From Polytrichum commune (Eukaryota; Streptophyta; Polytrichopsida; Polytrichales; Polytrichaceae), in NCBI GenBank assembly GCA_950295325.1, contig OX485805.1, positions 54,398,758 through 54,462,757 on the forward strand: a stretch of 64,000 bases of DNA. The letters are read 5' to 3'. Under the pieces are notes generated by a model. It was given only the letters and a program-made list of their open reading frames with translations, was not told the DNA's origin and ran no database searches. Positions 25,400 to 38,150 of the stretch are shown one piece after another. The position numbers and the translations under genes were made by a program. Every line of letters begins with the position of its first letter. Within the stretch, counting starts at the first letter, position 1.

Positions 25400-27259
25400 A
25401 ACAGTGTTTTGTGGGACTGACAATATTCCACAAAAATATTCTCTGGTATTTTGTACATTCAGTCTAATGATGTTTTTTGGAGGTGTGCTATTTATTGTTC
25501 CGGAGTTGGTGTGTGATCTCCCATGTATTGTGCGGAGCGGAATTTGGTGATTTGTGTTATTTAGGCATCCGTATTTTGTTTGGTTTCCTAGTAGTGGTTT
25601 GAGAATTTCCAGTCTAATTGGTTATCCATTACGATGCATAGGGGAATATTTGGGTGTGCTTGATGGTGAGCCTAGTGTGTTCCATTTGTACATGGGATTG
25701 TAGATATCTAATGATACCTATCATGTTTGTGGTTGAAGGGGGTTTGGCTAGCCGGTATGGGATAGTGTGTGCGACATGTATGTGAGGCACTAGGGTTATG
25801 GTACTTTTAAGGGCACCTTTGTTTGCTAGTGTATATGCCAATTCATCGCCTTGAATGCATATGTGTGCTTGGACTCTGTGTATGGTGATTTTGTGTTGGG
25901 ACCAAATGATAAAGTGTACTATTGATGCTATCTGGAGTTTGGCAAGGTGGTTGTGTTGGGTGGATTGGCGTCTATTGTGGTTGTTTATGAGGTCTATATT
26001 GTTGAGGCTATCAATAAATATGTGTATGTTGTGTGGGGTGTTTTGGGTGATGGCTAATGCTAGTCATATAGCATACATATACGTGTGGAGTATGTTTTAA
26101 AATCTCAAGAGTTGTTGTTGTCTTTTAGCTAGATGCATGGTGTTGATTAGGCTATATACTCTTGAGCCTATGATGTTGCCATTGCATTTGCCGTATGGTG
26201 GCATGAATGATCCGTCTATGTATATGCTATGAAGGGGTTGTATTTCAAACGGTTTTGTTTATGGTCTTTTTTGTGGGATGGGCGGGGGTGCCCGTGTGGA
26301 TAGGTGTGTTGAAGGGGTATTTTATGAGGGGGAAGTTTGTCCACTTTTCCAAGGTTTTTACTTTATAGGGCTTTATCATTATGGTTGTAGTGCAGAGGCC
26401 ATTGTGGGGCTTGTGGGTATAGGTGTGTGTTTGGGGGATTGTAGTGATGGTGTGTATGTATGGGTAGTTGTCTAGTGTGAGTTCTCATGGCATCCAATCT
26501 TTGTGATTTAGAACCATAACTATGATATTTTGTGGATTTTTTTCAATAGCCATTCGAGCCCAATGTATTATTGAGTTAAATCTTGGTAATTTGCGGGATT
26601 TGTGTATCATGCTTTGTTCCATTGTGATGATAGCACTTGCCCTTGTGAGCCGAAGATTGTGTGTCGTTGGTGAGGTGGGTCGTTTCTTATGATAGGGACT
26701 ACACATGTAAGTGGTGAGGAATAATATGAGTGTATGAGTTGGAAAGTTCAATGATGAGGTTGATCACTATGGGATGTAGGCTATGGTGTTGGTTTATGGG
26801 TAGGGTATGTTTGGTTTTTTTCTTTCTTGGGAGTATTATATGTATACTACACCAATTCAATTTCAAAGTTTTGGGGAGGTTGGAGGAGCGTGGCAAGTAG
26901 TGGTTTGTTTGTGTTGTTAAAGTGTCTTTTCCAAAGCCAATGGAGCCATTATGAAGTTATGGTTCCTATGTAAGAGCATGTGCGGTAAGAAATTAATGTG
27001 TTTTGCATGTGTATTTGCATTGTTGGTTGTATGGCTTGTATGCCTTTGTCTAGGTTACATTCTTGGATGTTGAGGGTATTCTGGGGTAACCTAATGGGTG
27101 GTCGGAAAAATCATGAGTCTGCATTTGTGGGTCATTGAAGGTGTTTACGTATTCTTGTAATTTAATGTTGTTATGTTTGTGGTAGAGGAATGTGTTCACT
27201 AATGTTCCGATCACAAGTACAATAGAAAAGGCATCTTCTCTAGACACACTGGGAAACAT
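25400..27259 (-). pseudogene. LINE fragment: post-RT linker and RNase H domain
   Basis: On the minus strand the translation contains an RNase H domain in order: 'IYIDGSFMPP' (first Asp) near 26195-26225, a degraded second segment near 26070, 'IHIFIDSLNNI' (third Asp) near 25980-26010, and 'HRVQAHICIQGDELAYTLANKG' with its key His/Asp region near 25810-25880. A C-terminal segment with a 'TKQ.TDA.ITQ..KFR.AQYMG'-like phrase follows toward 25520. Upstream (25900-27259) lies a linker expected between reverse transcriptase and RNase H. Stops and frameshifts occur. I infer that it belongs to the same LINE lineage as the RLE fragments at 20716 and 46362, because that lineage's zinc-finger/RLE part would follow this segment. 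The ends are approximate. Confidence 0.65.
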
Positions 27260-29209
27260 AGGAGCGGAGCATGCACAACCACAACGAAACCTGAAACCCT
27301 ACACCTAGAGACCTATTTCAAAACACCATTTGAAACGAATAGAAACGTGTTTCATTGCAACTTTGATCATACCATCTCCACCCAAAATTCAAACTATGAT
27401 TAGTTACGATAAATTACATCCGTTGAGAAAGCATCAAAATGGATCAAGGTGTTCAAAATGGAAGTAAAATCTACTTCATTACAAACAAATATTGTTTCTC
27501 AACACCTACTAGGGGGTTTAGTAAAACTTGTCCTCTATAAGTTTATTGCCATTTCATCCTTATTTAACCTCTATAAACTAATTTGGGGTCTTGGATTCCA
27601 ATTCAAATGTTAATTTGGCATGAAATAACAATCACCGGGTTCTACATAATAAGCAAAGTTTTCACCCTCACCCTTGATAGGTGCTACGATACATCACCTG
27701 ATCCTCTGGTATCTCAAAATATGTACAATGTTGGAATATAAACAACATGTTAGAACATGAGCTTATTTATATGCAAGCATTTCTTTAATTCAATTAATTT
27801 TATTTTTATAAAATATGAATTGCTTGGGCCCTTGATTGTTGGTTTTCTTGAGTAAGACTGATAGAAAAACACGGGGTTGAACTTAGCACACCGACCACAA
27901 TTATGGTTGTTGAATCATAGAAACCTACACTAATGGAGATGTGGTAGTTTCATGACACGATAATTTGACACCAAGTGACGTGTCATGTCATGAAACTACA
28001 ACATTTGTAGTAGTTCACCTACTAAAGTTTGTGCCAAAAATCAAGAGATTTTGTGGAGTGGAAATGGTAGTGAGGATTGTCTCATTATGTTCAAATGGAG
28101 TTGAAGTACAACAAGGGGTACTTTAATCTATGCCTTGTCAATCATGAACCTTAAATTTCTGATCGTCAAGAGTGACAGATATACTGATTCATCTCAGCCA
28201 AACATGACACGTGAATAGTTCCTACTAGCTTCTGAATCCTGAAGATAAAGTCCAACAAACCAATACAGCTAATACCTAAGTATTCTTACATGCTTGCATT
28301 ACATAATAGACTCAACTTTCACAATTCAAAGGGGTCTCTAGCTACAACGACGAATGCAATGGCTTCCAGACAGAAATTAAGCACAGTCGAATTCCACATT
28401 GGGGTTTGTGCGCGCAATCAAAAGGACGACATCAATGAAACTACTATGTATTTGTTTGACCTAGATTACAGGGACAACTTTAAATAACCTTTGAAGATCT
28501 TAAGGGGCACTTTACACTTGAACTTGAGGACGACACGGTTCTGTCCAATTAGTGTGGGTGGGAGATTCATGTGAGTTGAAATTTAGTGTGGTCCACACTA
28601 ATTCTATAGTACTTGCCTTTGTTAACTTTAGTGATTTTATGGTACTTGCCTTGCCTTGAATCTTCATCCAAATGTGTAGACAAAAGAATCCACACTAATT
28701 TTTCACACTGGAAATTATAGTGGGCCACTTCAAATTATAATAAGAATAGCGTGGGTAATAGCGTGGCCCACATAAATTAGACAAAACAATGTACTCCAAT
28801 GGCCATTGAAATCTCATTTGGTTAGTTATTTCACACGTGGACAACTTAATTTGAGTGGTATAATGCTTAAGTGTGAATTTGAGAAGGGATGTAAAAGAAA
28901 CACATGTTAAAAAATAGATTAGACTAAGGGCTACAAATTGGATGCCTCTAATTATGAGTCCACATAATTGAGGGGGCTTGACACATAATCAATTAAGGAG
29001 AAATCATTTAATATTTTTGGTAGTAAACAAGATGTTCATACGAGATTGGAAAATCATGAGAAATATAGCTACAACCCAGATTTGCAATTTTTAAGAACCA
29101 CGTGTTTAGTATCATAGGAGAAGTGGGTGCGTGGCTAAAAGTGTCTATTTTCGGCCCACTCACCTTTACATGTGCACCAAGATCGACTAGGTTACCTACA
29201 CACTAAGGT
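27260..29209. other. Intergenic tract
   Basis: No gene is seen. It contains a small foldback at 27939-28004. Confidence 0.5.
27939..28004. repeat. Small foldback (19-bp stem, about 28-nt loop)
   Basis: ATGTGGTAGTTTCATGACA at 27939-27957 pairs with its near-exact inverse at 27986-28004 (18 of 19 positions). It could be a remnant of a small inverted-repeat element or a transcribed hairpin. There is no other context. Confidence 0.6.
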
Positions 29210-29480
29210 TGACGTGTGTTATTCCAGACACTTTGCTCTTCGCACCCAAAATTTGCAAGATATGGAACACGCAACTAGTGCGAGATGATTAGCAAATCGC
29301 AATTGTGTATGTAGCCAATCGCCTCACAATATTTCAATTGAATTTTTTTTCTTCCTATTATCAAATTGAAAATTAAGTGGTCATATAGGTCCCACCCCCC
29401 CCCCCCCCAATCGTGTTGACTATTAAACCTAGAACGATCAACATATGTTGAGCACGTAGATCGATCTTATTTGAACCGTT
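29210..29480 (+). repeat. Dispersed repeat, copy lacking the MITE present at 37423
   Basis: This segment is similar to 37360-37422 plus 37926-38150: shared words include 'agtgcgagatgatta', 'gccaat(c/t)gcctca', 'aattagtgg/aattaagtgg tcat.taggtc' and 'ttga.tattaaacctag'. In this copy the flanks of the MITE site are contiguous, so it acts as an empty site for that insertion. A C-run of about 17 bases lies near 29392-29409. Confidence 0.65.
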
Positions 29481-30885
29481 CGATCCACACCTAACAACAT
29501 GCCACGCCCATGTAGGTGCATGCCTTCACATATTTTTGGTGCATCACCGTACTGACAAGATCGATCGTGCAGCAGCAGCAGCATAAGTAAAGTACTACCT
29601 CCCAGGGAAGTGATGGGACCTCTTCTAATTAAGTACGCTGGAGTCTGGACCTCGTCTTGCAGTGCACGGCGGCTGATTTTTCATTGCAAAAGTTAAAGCG
29701 AAGGCAGCTGATTGAGGAGGAGTGTCCACGGAGGGGAATGTGGCCTTCCCTGCTGCTGCCACTCCCAAGCATTCAGGCCCAACACTTGGAGCCTGCTGCC
29801 GGGATGGATCCTCATTCCTTCCGCACGCTGTCCGTCCGGAGAGAATGTTGTCGAGATCCAAATGTTTCCATCTCCCACCGGTCACGTTTTCACATCTCTG
29901 GGTTTTCTATTTATGAACTTGAGACATGTTCTATAAATTCCCCTAAAACGGCTGGTCATTTTCCTATAGTCTTGAACTTGAACCAGTTGTTTCTCAAGCT
30001 CAACAGGTCTGTATGTGGCTAGGAACCGGTTCTGCCCGTTTGATGCTTGGGACTCCACCTGCAGCTGACAACATTCAGGATTGACACTCCAGCCTTTCCT
30101 TCAGGCAGGGGACAATGAATCCATATCATGATTATTATTATTATTATTATTATTTGGACATATGTAAATTCAACTCTCTCATGCCCCAATCACACCAAAA
30201 TTTCCGTTCAATTCTAGTCATGAATTCCAATCTATTTCTCAATTTAGAGGATTATGTTGAGAATTAGATGCTAGCTCACCACTTTTCACACTATTATAAC
30301 TGGAGATTCCAACCGATGGTGTGAGAACTGGCCGGTGTGATGAACCCCTCAAACTTTACCCAACAATTGCAAAGCGCAAGTGGTATAAGAAGAAAGATGT
30401 ACTTGGAGTTATTCTTAAAGTGGGCATGTGTTTTAAGAGAATCCAAATCCTCTAAGCTGGTGGGTTCTAGGGGTGTAAATCTTGAGATTGATCCCAGGAT
30501 TTCAGTTCAGAGCACCTATTATGAGGGGGCAAGTAAAAACATGCCCCTCCTGAGTTTGTTGTTACAGCATCTCATTTGAGTCCTGCTATAGCCTTTATGA
30601 TATTTAGTGTCGTGTACACTATTTGCAAAGGTTCTAAATTAGATGTCTAGAGGTCTCAAAGTGTTACGTGCACTAACTACCAACATACATTACCTTTCAA
30701 AGTGATTTTTATTTATTTTTATAATGTGACATTTACCAACTTGCGTGGCATATTGCGATACTTGAGGTGACAGTTTTGCATTTTAGTATGCAAGGGGAAG
30801 TTATTATTGAGTATACCAATGGCAAGTGATATGTGTTTGCAATTTAGTAGTATGCGACAAGAAGATATTCTTGACTTAGGGGGTG
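29481..30885. other. Intergenic tract with a GC-richer patch
   Basis: At 29620-29890 the DNA is richer in G and C and several overlapping frames are open on both strands, none with recognisable motifs. The stretch 29880-30070 is a dispersed repeat shared with 41255-41450 (both contain 'ttgaac/ttcaacc.gtt(g/a)tttctcaa(g/a)ctcaac' and 'ggttct.ccc'). An ATT microsatellite lies at 30131-30154. Confidence 0.5.
30131..30154. repeat. ATT microsatellite
   Basis: Eight consecutive ATT units. Confidence 0.9.
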
Positions 30886-31056
30886 GACTCTTAATGCCAC
30901 ATACAAACTAATGTGAGTATAACAAGGGTTTGAGGCATCAATGCACATTGTATACACAAGGGAGAGGCATTGTTATTCTCTAGTGTGTACATTCAAAAAG
31001 GGTATCCAAAATTTTAAAGTTTTGGTGTATGTACAAAAGGGGGCCCTAGGTTAGAG
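30886..31056. repeat. Dispersed MITE-like repeat, copy 1 (pair with 48703-48870)
   Basis: It starts CTTAGGGGGTGGACTCTTAA and contains 'acaaactaatgtgagt', 'ttgaggcat', 'acaagggagaggcat', 'gtgtgtacatt' and 'tgtacaaaaggggg'. All are found in the same order in the second copy. The ends read CTTAGGGG...CCCTAG, suggesting short terminal inversions. No target duplication was confirmed. Confidence 0.6.
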
Positions 31057-33232
31057 TTTTTTTTGTTTTTTTTGTTTTTGTTTTTTTTTGTTTTTGTTTG
31101 ACAATGTGTGTGATGTTTTCATCCAATTTACGTTTTGCATCCCAATGATGTGTGATTTCGGGTCATATTATTATGAGTTATATCCTATGAATGAAGAAGT
31201 GTCCAATGATGTTGTCATTGGAAAGTGAAAATGGATTGTATATGTAATAAAAGCCTTCTTATTCATGATTTATATGTTGTGTATTTAGTAGAGGCATTTA
31301 TCATATAAATTTGAAAATCTTAGTATAAATATATGAGTCCATTTTCTAGCCCACCTTTAGTACATATATGATTGTTTTTCTCCATGAATTTCTTGTATAT
31401 AGGGGGTCTTATTTCATGGTCATCCAGAATTTAGATTTCTAATGAGGATTCTAGCCCAGGGAATCTTGAGCACACTAATGCCAAGTGTCATTTGTATCCA
31501 CTTTAGTCAACATGCAGACCATTGTGTAACATAGCCATACACCTCATAACACTTAGGTTGAACATGCTCATGCCAAGATATTAGAAGCGTAGTTGAATGC
31601 CAAGTGACATGAGATGACATTAATAGTGAAGTTGTTGATGATTAATGTAACCCTGCATACGCCTCTACATAAGCTAAGTGAAATTATTATGCATGTGACA
31701 CTAAATACCATAAAATGTGCAGACCGAGTCAAGATCTTTACCCCAAGTTAGGGGCAATTATGGTAAAAATAAAAGAACAAACGTATGTAATGTTTTACTG
31801 CATTTTTATTCTCCCTTTCAAAGGTGTCACAAAAATTTGCCTTTAATCTAGAATGTAAAAGAATTTAGGGGTTTCTATATATGTAACTTGTCTAGCTAAA
31901 GCATGAACTCTAATGTAGACTTCAAATAACAAGAAATTGACACGACATGCACATATTAATGGGAGCCTGAGGGTGATGACACCTTGGTCTACATGGAGGA
32001 TGGTGGCAATTATTCCCGGGTTGGTTCATTCACTCACTCAAGATTGGGCCCAAAGTTCAAATTCATGTATCCTCTCGTCTTGATCCATAACTCAATCTTT
32101 CTTGAGTTCTTTGAGAATACTTAACAAAGGATTAAAAAAAGAGAGGGGGATTTGAAGAGTTTTTTAAAAAAAAAACTCAATGATAGTCTTATGCTACTTT
32201 GTGGATAGATTTAATATATGTCCAATTTTTTGCATTAATGTACAACAATATCGATTAAGATCTTTGTTGTCTAGAATAACATCATATCTTTAATATATGT
32301 CCTATCTTTTGAATTGATGTGCAACAGTGTCCATTGAGATCTTGCTGCTTGGAAAAGGATCAGATTACATTCTCAATTTGGATGGGGGAGATGTTCATAG
32401 CATATTTGTGTTGTATTTCAAAGTTTTGATGCATTAATATATTTGGACCGTGTTGTGGAAGACAAAATTTGTAGAAATAGTGTACCTTTACGGTACAGTT
32501 TCAACATAAATGCGATTAACATGCACATAAGTAAGTACTAATACAATTTGGTTACAAAGTTACTACTACTAACTGCTATGTCTTCCTCTATCTCAGGATG
32601 TGATATAGCTTGACATTGTAAGCACACAATCACTCTATTGTTCTTCTCTTGTTCACATCCTGACTCCTCTCCAAGGAATGCATCTTATTCCATCATGGCT
32701 TTAGAGTGTGATTGTGTCATGATGTCTTAGCATTCACATAATATGAAATTTGAGTTCAGATTAGTTGAACAAAATGACAATGGAAGAGTCATAAATTTTT
32801 TTGGTATCTCCATCATCAAGAAGGGTACTCAATGTATCCCTTACCTTACTACGTGGGTGTACAAAAAGTGTATTTAACGAGAGTTTGGCTTACAAAGGAT
32901 ACATATGTGATGGATCTTGGTCCATCTAGTTGTATAGAAATAAGCAGGACATAGTATGAAATATGAGGAACGATAAGTGTTCTCTAAACCCTCCTCCCTA
33001 TAGTTTCTTACAAGTGGAGTTTATTTCATCCAAATTTGTCTTATATCCCCCATATTGAGAAGTATGCCCTACACATTATTGAATTCTCATAAGTTTATAG
33101 AGGAGATACCCAAATTTCACAATAAAAATCTTAATTGCATATTTACTCCAAGAGGAAATCCTTGTGTCAATCTTAAGTTCTACAATGGACATCATGTCCG
33201 CCTTCTACCTCTACTTAGGTTAGAGAATCTTA
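31057..33232. other. AT-rich intergenic tract
   Basis: It begins with T-rich/G-interrupted low complexity (31056-31100). No gene or recognisable element is seen in the rest. Confidence 0.5.
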
Positions 33233-34236
33233 GGGCCACTTCACACACGAGCCAAGAGGCGTGACGATGAAATTGTGAGAGCCCAAAAGAAAGTGTCTAA
33301 AGGCCGACCCAAGACACCTCCAAAATCATGTAGTGTGGTCACGGACCCTCAAGTGTAGTGGGAAGTCATATGTGACTGGGCCCTCAACCAAATGCTATTT
33401 CAATGACTTTTATTCATACGGGTCCTCACACATGATAAAATAGAATAAACCAACGGTTGTGAGTGTTCGGAGTGCCATGGTCTCTCGGTTTTGTGTTAGG
33501 CCTCACGGGTAGATCACTTAGTGCATTTTAAAAACGACGTGTGGCATAATATAGAGAGGATTAAAATCATTTGAAATAAAAATTATGAAGGAATTCCAAA
33601 TAATGAAGGGGCCATTAAATGTAGACAATCCCATTATAAGTAAGTTAGATGGACATAAAACGTGGGCCATTATTTTTTTGTAAAATTAATATAGGGGCTG
33701 AAGATAAGGATCCTAGAAGGTATGTTTAGTATGGTATGTAAATGGGTTTAGGACTCACGGGGATGGATGATAATTGGGATTTCCGTCTGTCCAAAAATGG
33801 CTTACAAGGAATTAAGAGTACAAAAAATTGCAGTGACTTGGACAATATAAGTAATGGAAGGGTGCAAACAAATGGGATATTTTTGAAATTTAAGTAATTA
33901 TAGGGAGGCTTTAATTCAACCCTTGAAGGTAAATAGCCCCAAAACAAAAAAACCCCAGCCGCACGTGGTGCACAAAAATGCCTTAGAGTGATCTACCCGT
34001 GTTAGGCCTACCTCCAAGAGGTGGTTTTTGAAAATAGTCCAAGTGACCATGAAACATGATCCATTTGATGCCATGCAGGAATCCATGTAGACTTTACATC
34101 CATCTTGCATTCGCATATTCCGTTGGTCCCTGAAGCGTAGTGTGAAGTGAACTTGGACCGACTCCGCCTTTTCCACCAATGAGAGTGCTTGAAGTATAAT
34201 GGTCATGGGCTCTCAGTCTTGTGTGTGAAGTGGCCT
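33233..34236. mobile_element. PIF/Harbinger (Tourist)-like non-autonomous element
   Basis: The left end GGGCCACTTCACACACGAG is matched by the inverted right end, read as AGGCCACTTCACACACAAG. Both continue to a shared GAGAGCCC about 30 bases further in. TTA flanks both sides (33230-33232 and 34237-34239), the 3-bp duplication typical of PIF/Harbinger. An internal inverted pair, 'cacgggtagatcact' near 33507-33521 and its complement near 33990-34004, gives it a partly palindromic interior. It is about 1 kb, and no transposase frame is present. Confidence 0.7.
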
Positions 34237-34239
34237 TTA

Positions 34240-36774
34240 ATCCGCAGAAGAGGTCATGGAAGCAGCCCTGTTTTAAAAAATGAACAGGATGACCTAATAA
34301 CCTGAATGGGAACAAACCAAGTTAAACACTTCTATTGTAGAAAGTTTGGGCATCAATTGCTGCCGAATCGCTCCCAATGAAAGCCAAAACCTGTTCTAAT
34401 AAACAGTCATCTTCGAGAAACAGTAGGGAGATATTCCTTCGTTGCCTTGATGGCAAGGGAAAACACCAATCCAACATGGTACGTGTATATGGGGCCACCT
34501 TAACATCATATGTCCCACAAGAAGAATGCCTTTATGAATTATATTGAGTGCGCCAAGCGGAAGTTGTCTATCTTGGCGACAATTCCACCCAATTATTTCA
34601 GGAAAGGAGATCTGTCACTACCAAACTTATGAACGATTTTGTTGAAGATACTCCAGTCAGATGATTAGACAAGGCTGGGGAGAGAGATTGTCATGGCCAT
34701 AATCACAATAAAATCGGTGAAATTATTGCACATTGTACGGCAGAAAATCATCTCTGTAAGCTAGGGGTCACAGGGTGGCACACACATTACAAGGCAGTTC
34801 CAAGTACGCTCTTCATGTAACTTAGAAGTGCATCAACTTGTCAAAGTTGGGCACTTCACTTGTTTCTAAGTAAAACCGGACATGTATCTAACCCTTACCT
34901 TCCTGGAGCGTATTGTAGTTTCATTGGATCATCTAAAAAGTGAGTTTTTTGGAGCTCGATTCATATTGTACTAAAAGTTGTTGTTGATGAGTTTCAGACC
35001 ACATTAATATAGTAGCAATATTTAGTAGATTTTAGGAAGTTAAGGATTAAAATCTAGGTTTTCCTTATCATCTCAATTCTATGAATGGTTTGTCCATACA
35101 ATTTCAATTCATCTATTTAAAATAAGAGATATGCGAATCTGTAGTGATAATTTGAATGTTTTGAAATTGAGATATGAAGTAAATAATATTAACAAACTGC
35201 TTTTTCATGTTACATGTATATTATCATCTGATGAATGATGAAATCTAATAACTTTTTTTTTGCGATGCATAAGTTTAAGTATCACTTCGTAGACATTGTT
35301 TGCATTGAAATTCTACTAACAAAATCATGTAGGCATATTATAGGGATACTAAAAGTGATTGTTTGAAGGCATATTGTACACTAAGAAGGTTTGCGTCAAC
35401 CTTCTGTTGAATTCGTGATGCTGTCAGTAATCCTCCTGTGTGGCAAGCTCAAAACATTTCATTGGGGTTATATGATTCGCTATGAAAATGTTTGTCAAGA
35501 TTGTCAGTGGATTTTAATGACACAAAATGCTGAAACTCATTGAGCATAAATTCACTTGAACTTAAATCCGAGCCAGAATTCGACAGACATTGCAATGAGC
35601 CCTGCTAGATTACTCAGAGAATCACAAAACTATATGAATCCATCTCGAAATTTGACAAACTGAAATACTTTAAATGGTGTGCAACGAGAAATCTTCAAAA
35701 TCCACATGAAGATGACATGATTTTCAATCCCCGAAACTACGTTCATTAGAATGCAGTACTCGACATCAATCAAATGCAGTTACCATGTCAATATCCATAC
35801 TCTAATTTTGAGCAGAAGTGTTCAAATCTTGTGTATTTCCTGGTAATTTGGAAATATTTGCTCCATTTCTATGTAGGAGTTTGAAACCTGTTCCTGCCTT
35901 TGGTTGATGGTATTTCCCAGAGACTTCTCATCGAATGCATCCAGAAAACCTTCATAACTTCCTTGCAAGTGTTGACAGGAAGACCATGAAAACACATGTT
36001 CATAAATAGACATGGAGGACATGTGCATATCAATGTCCTCCCTTCATTTACCAGGCATGGCTGTCTTGAGATGCAATTTATCAGACATTCTGGTAGGTTT
36101 TATTAAAGGAGAGAAAAATACGTCTAGATAATTCATGTGCGCATCCTGAATGATATGAATTAAAGTTTTTGCCTACTGAGACTGTCTGCCTTGAACTTCA
36201 GGCCATTGCTTTCTTAGAGGATATTATCAAATTCAAACATTCTAATTAGTGAAATATTGTGGTCGGATCAGGTTCATTGATCTTAATTTGGTAATATCAG
36301 CAGATGCCATTCTCCTATGCACCCCTGCCACCCTTTCACCTGTTTGATATGGTTGATGCACATTCCTTGTACAGAACAAGACCCTTTTAGTAATTTGCTG
36401 AATGTTGATGACGTATGCCTCATTATTGACATTGGGAGAAAGTAATCAGGGATAGCATCTATTTGCAAAATCAGGTCTGAAACAACTGATTAGAATCTGG
36501 AAGGATTTAGGCTGTGGTGAATAAAAATTCAACAGCAACTTGCTTTGAGATTTGGTGCCACACCATGAAGATTCAGGACCTAGAACATGTGGCGGCAAAG
36601 GCTTGATAAGTTCAACCTGATAGTGTCCCTTTGCACCGACATTATCTGCATTGAAATTAAGGAAGGAGAGATTAAGACTTATAATGTAGGAGAGGAGACA
36701 ATTTTCAGAGACTTGATTGGGAGACCAAAAGCTTTTTTTTTAAGTTAGATTAATTATACTGATGTAAAACTGAT
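34240..36774. other. Intergenic tract
   Basis: No gene is supported. The short minus-strand frames at 35822-36028 and 36283-36468 have no recognisable domain. Confidence 0.5.
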
Positions 36775-36776
36775 TA

Positions 36777-37101
36777 CCGTAACACCATAGCAGGTTCATC
36801 ACCTGGCGAACGAATACTTATTTTTTTTTGAAAAAATAAGGTTCGTTTGCTAAAAATAGATTTTTTTGAAATTCGTTCTTCTATTTTGAGGAAAAAAAGA
36901 TTCGTCCTGGAACAGAGTAGATGTACCGGGATGACAACTTAAATTGATTTTTTCAACAGAGTCTGCTTCACCCAACTTTCTGGATTTTTGTTCTTTTCAT
37001 AATATAATTTTCCATAATTTCGTTCTTCATGGCCTGGAATTTCTGATTTTTTTCGTTTTTTTTTGGAATTATTTAAGAACGAACCTGCTATGGTGTTACG
37101 G
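36777..37101. mobile_element. TA-flanked MITE with CCGTAACACCATAGCAGG termini
   Basis: The termini CCGTAACACCATAGCAGGTT are inverted and nearly perfect over about 23 bp. TA lies directly outside each end (36775-36776 and 37102-37103), the duplication made by Tc1/mariner transposases. The 325-bp interior is T-rich with repeated 'ttcgtt' words in both orientations and no coding capacity. The near-identity of the two ends suggests a fairly recent copy. Confidence 0.85.
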
Positions 37102-37359
37102 TATACCTCCCTGTGTCTTGCAGATTGGTATAAATATGGTCAAATAATAACACCTCACAGTATGGCATGTATAAGATTTGCAATCGAGATTCCAACCATC
37201 ACGCTTCACATTTTATGATATTTTGTATTTTATGAATAGCACATGAAAGGAGTTGGCAGTTGACGACCACTGAGCCAATTGCCAAAGCACCACTTATTGT
37301 TGAGGGATGACAAACTACCCTGTGGAACCATATAAGGTAGAATATGTTATTTAACTACC

Positions 37360-38150
37360 TTTTTTCTCTGCACCCACTTCTCATAGAATATGAAACATGC
37401 AATTAGTGCGAGATGATTAACCCAGGGAGTGCACTGTTCAAGTATTGTATTTATACATGTGGGTGCACAAAAGGGGTATTATTTAAAACAAGCATGTACA
37501 AAATGTACGTACAAGAGACATATTGCTATTAAGCAAGAAGTAGATATACATGAGGCTATAGAAAAATATATGTAAAGTACGCATTTACGCGTTTACGCGT
37601 TCAAGTCAGACTTGGACCAAGAATCATGTGTTTTTTCATCCACTAAGTAACGACTTTATAACTAAAAATCCATGATTTGATATTATACATATAATAGGGC
37701 CATATTTTTGCATTTCCAAACATTTGTACACATGTTATATACAATTTATGTTTTTTTTTTGGACCCTTGTGTACGTATGGAAATGTATTTTGAAGCAATG
37801 AGATTTGTAAGTATATTGCTTGATTTTAGCAAAAATAAAATGTATACAGGGGTATTTTAATAAGGGGCATGCACGCACGTGATGCTTGGTTTTAATGAAT
37901 AGTGCACTCCCTGAGATGATTAACCAGTGCAAATCATGCCCATAGCCATTTGCCTCATAGTTTTTGGAGATCATAAAAATTATTATATATTCAGTATCAA
38001 AGTGAACATTCTTGTGCTCAATTAGTGGTCATGTAGGTCTCCTCAATCAATGTTGGTTATTGAGCCTAGTATGTAGCATATTTTAAGCACAAAGTTCAAT
38101 TTTGTAAACACATGTCTTTTTGGTGTCTATTCTTAGGTCCACACATAACT
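37360..38150 (+). repeat. Dispersed repeat, copy carrying a MITE
   Basis: The flanks 37360-37422 and 37926-38150 match the contiguous copy at 29210-29480. The interruption coincides exactly with the MITE at 37423-37913. Confidence 0.65.
37423..37913. mobile_element. MITE with CAGGGAGTGCACT termini
   Basis: CAGGGAGTGCACTGTTC at the left and its inverse (CAGGGAGTGCACTATTC) at the right bound a 491-bp non-coding unit. The direct repeat AGATGATTAACC lies at 37411-37422 and 37914-37925. That is longer than the usual 8 bp of hAT elements, so the class is not certain. The related segment at 29210 lacks the insert, which supports the boundaries. The GGGAGTGCACT core is shared with the element at 5386. 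Internal words such as 'ttacgcg' are repeated near 37583-37602. Confidence 0.85.
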
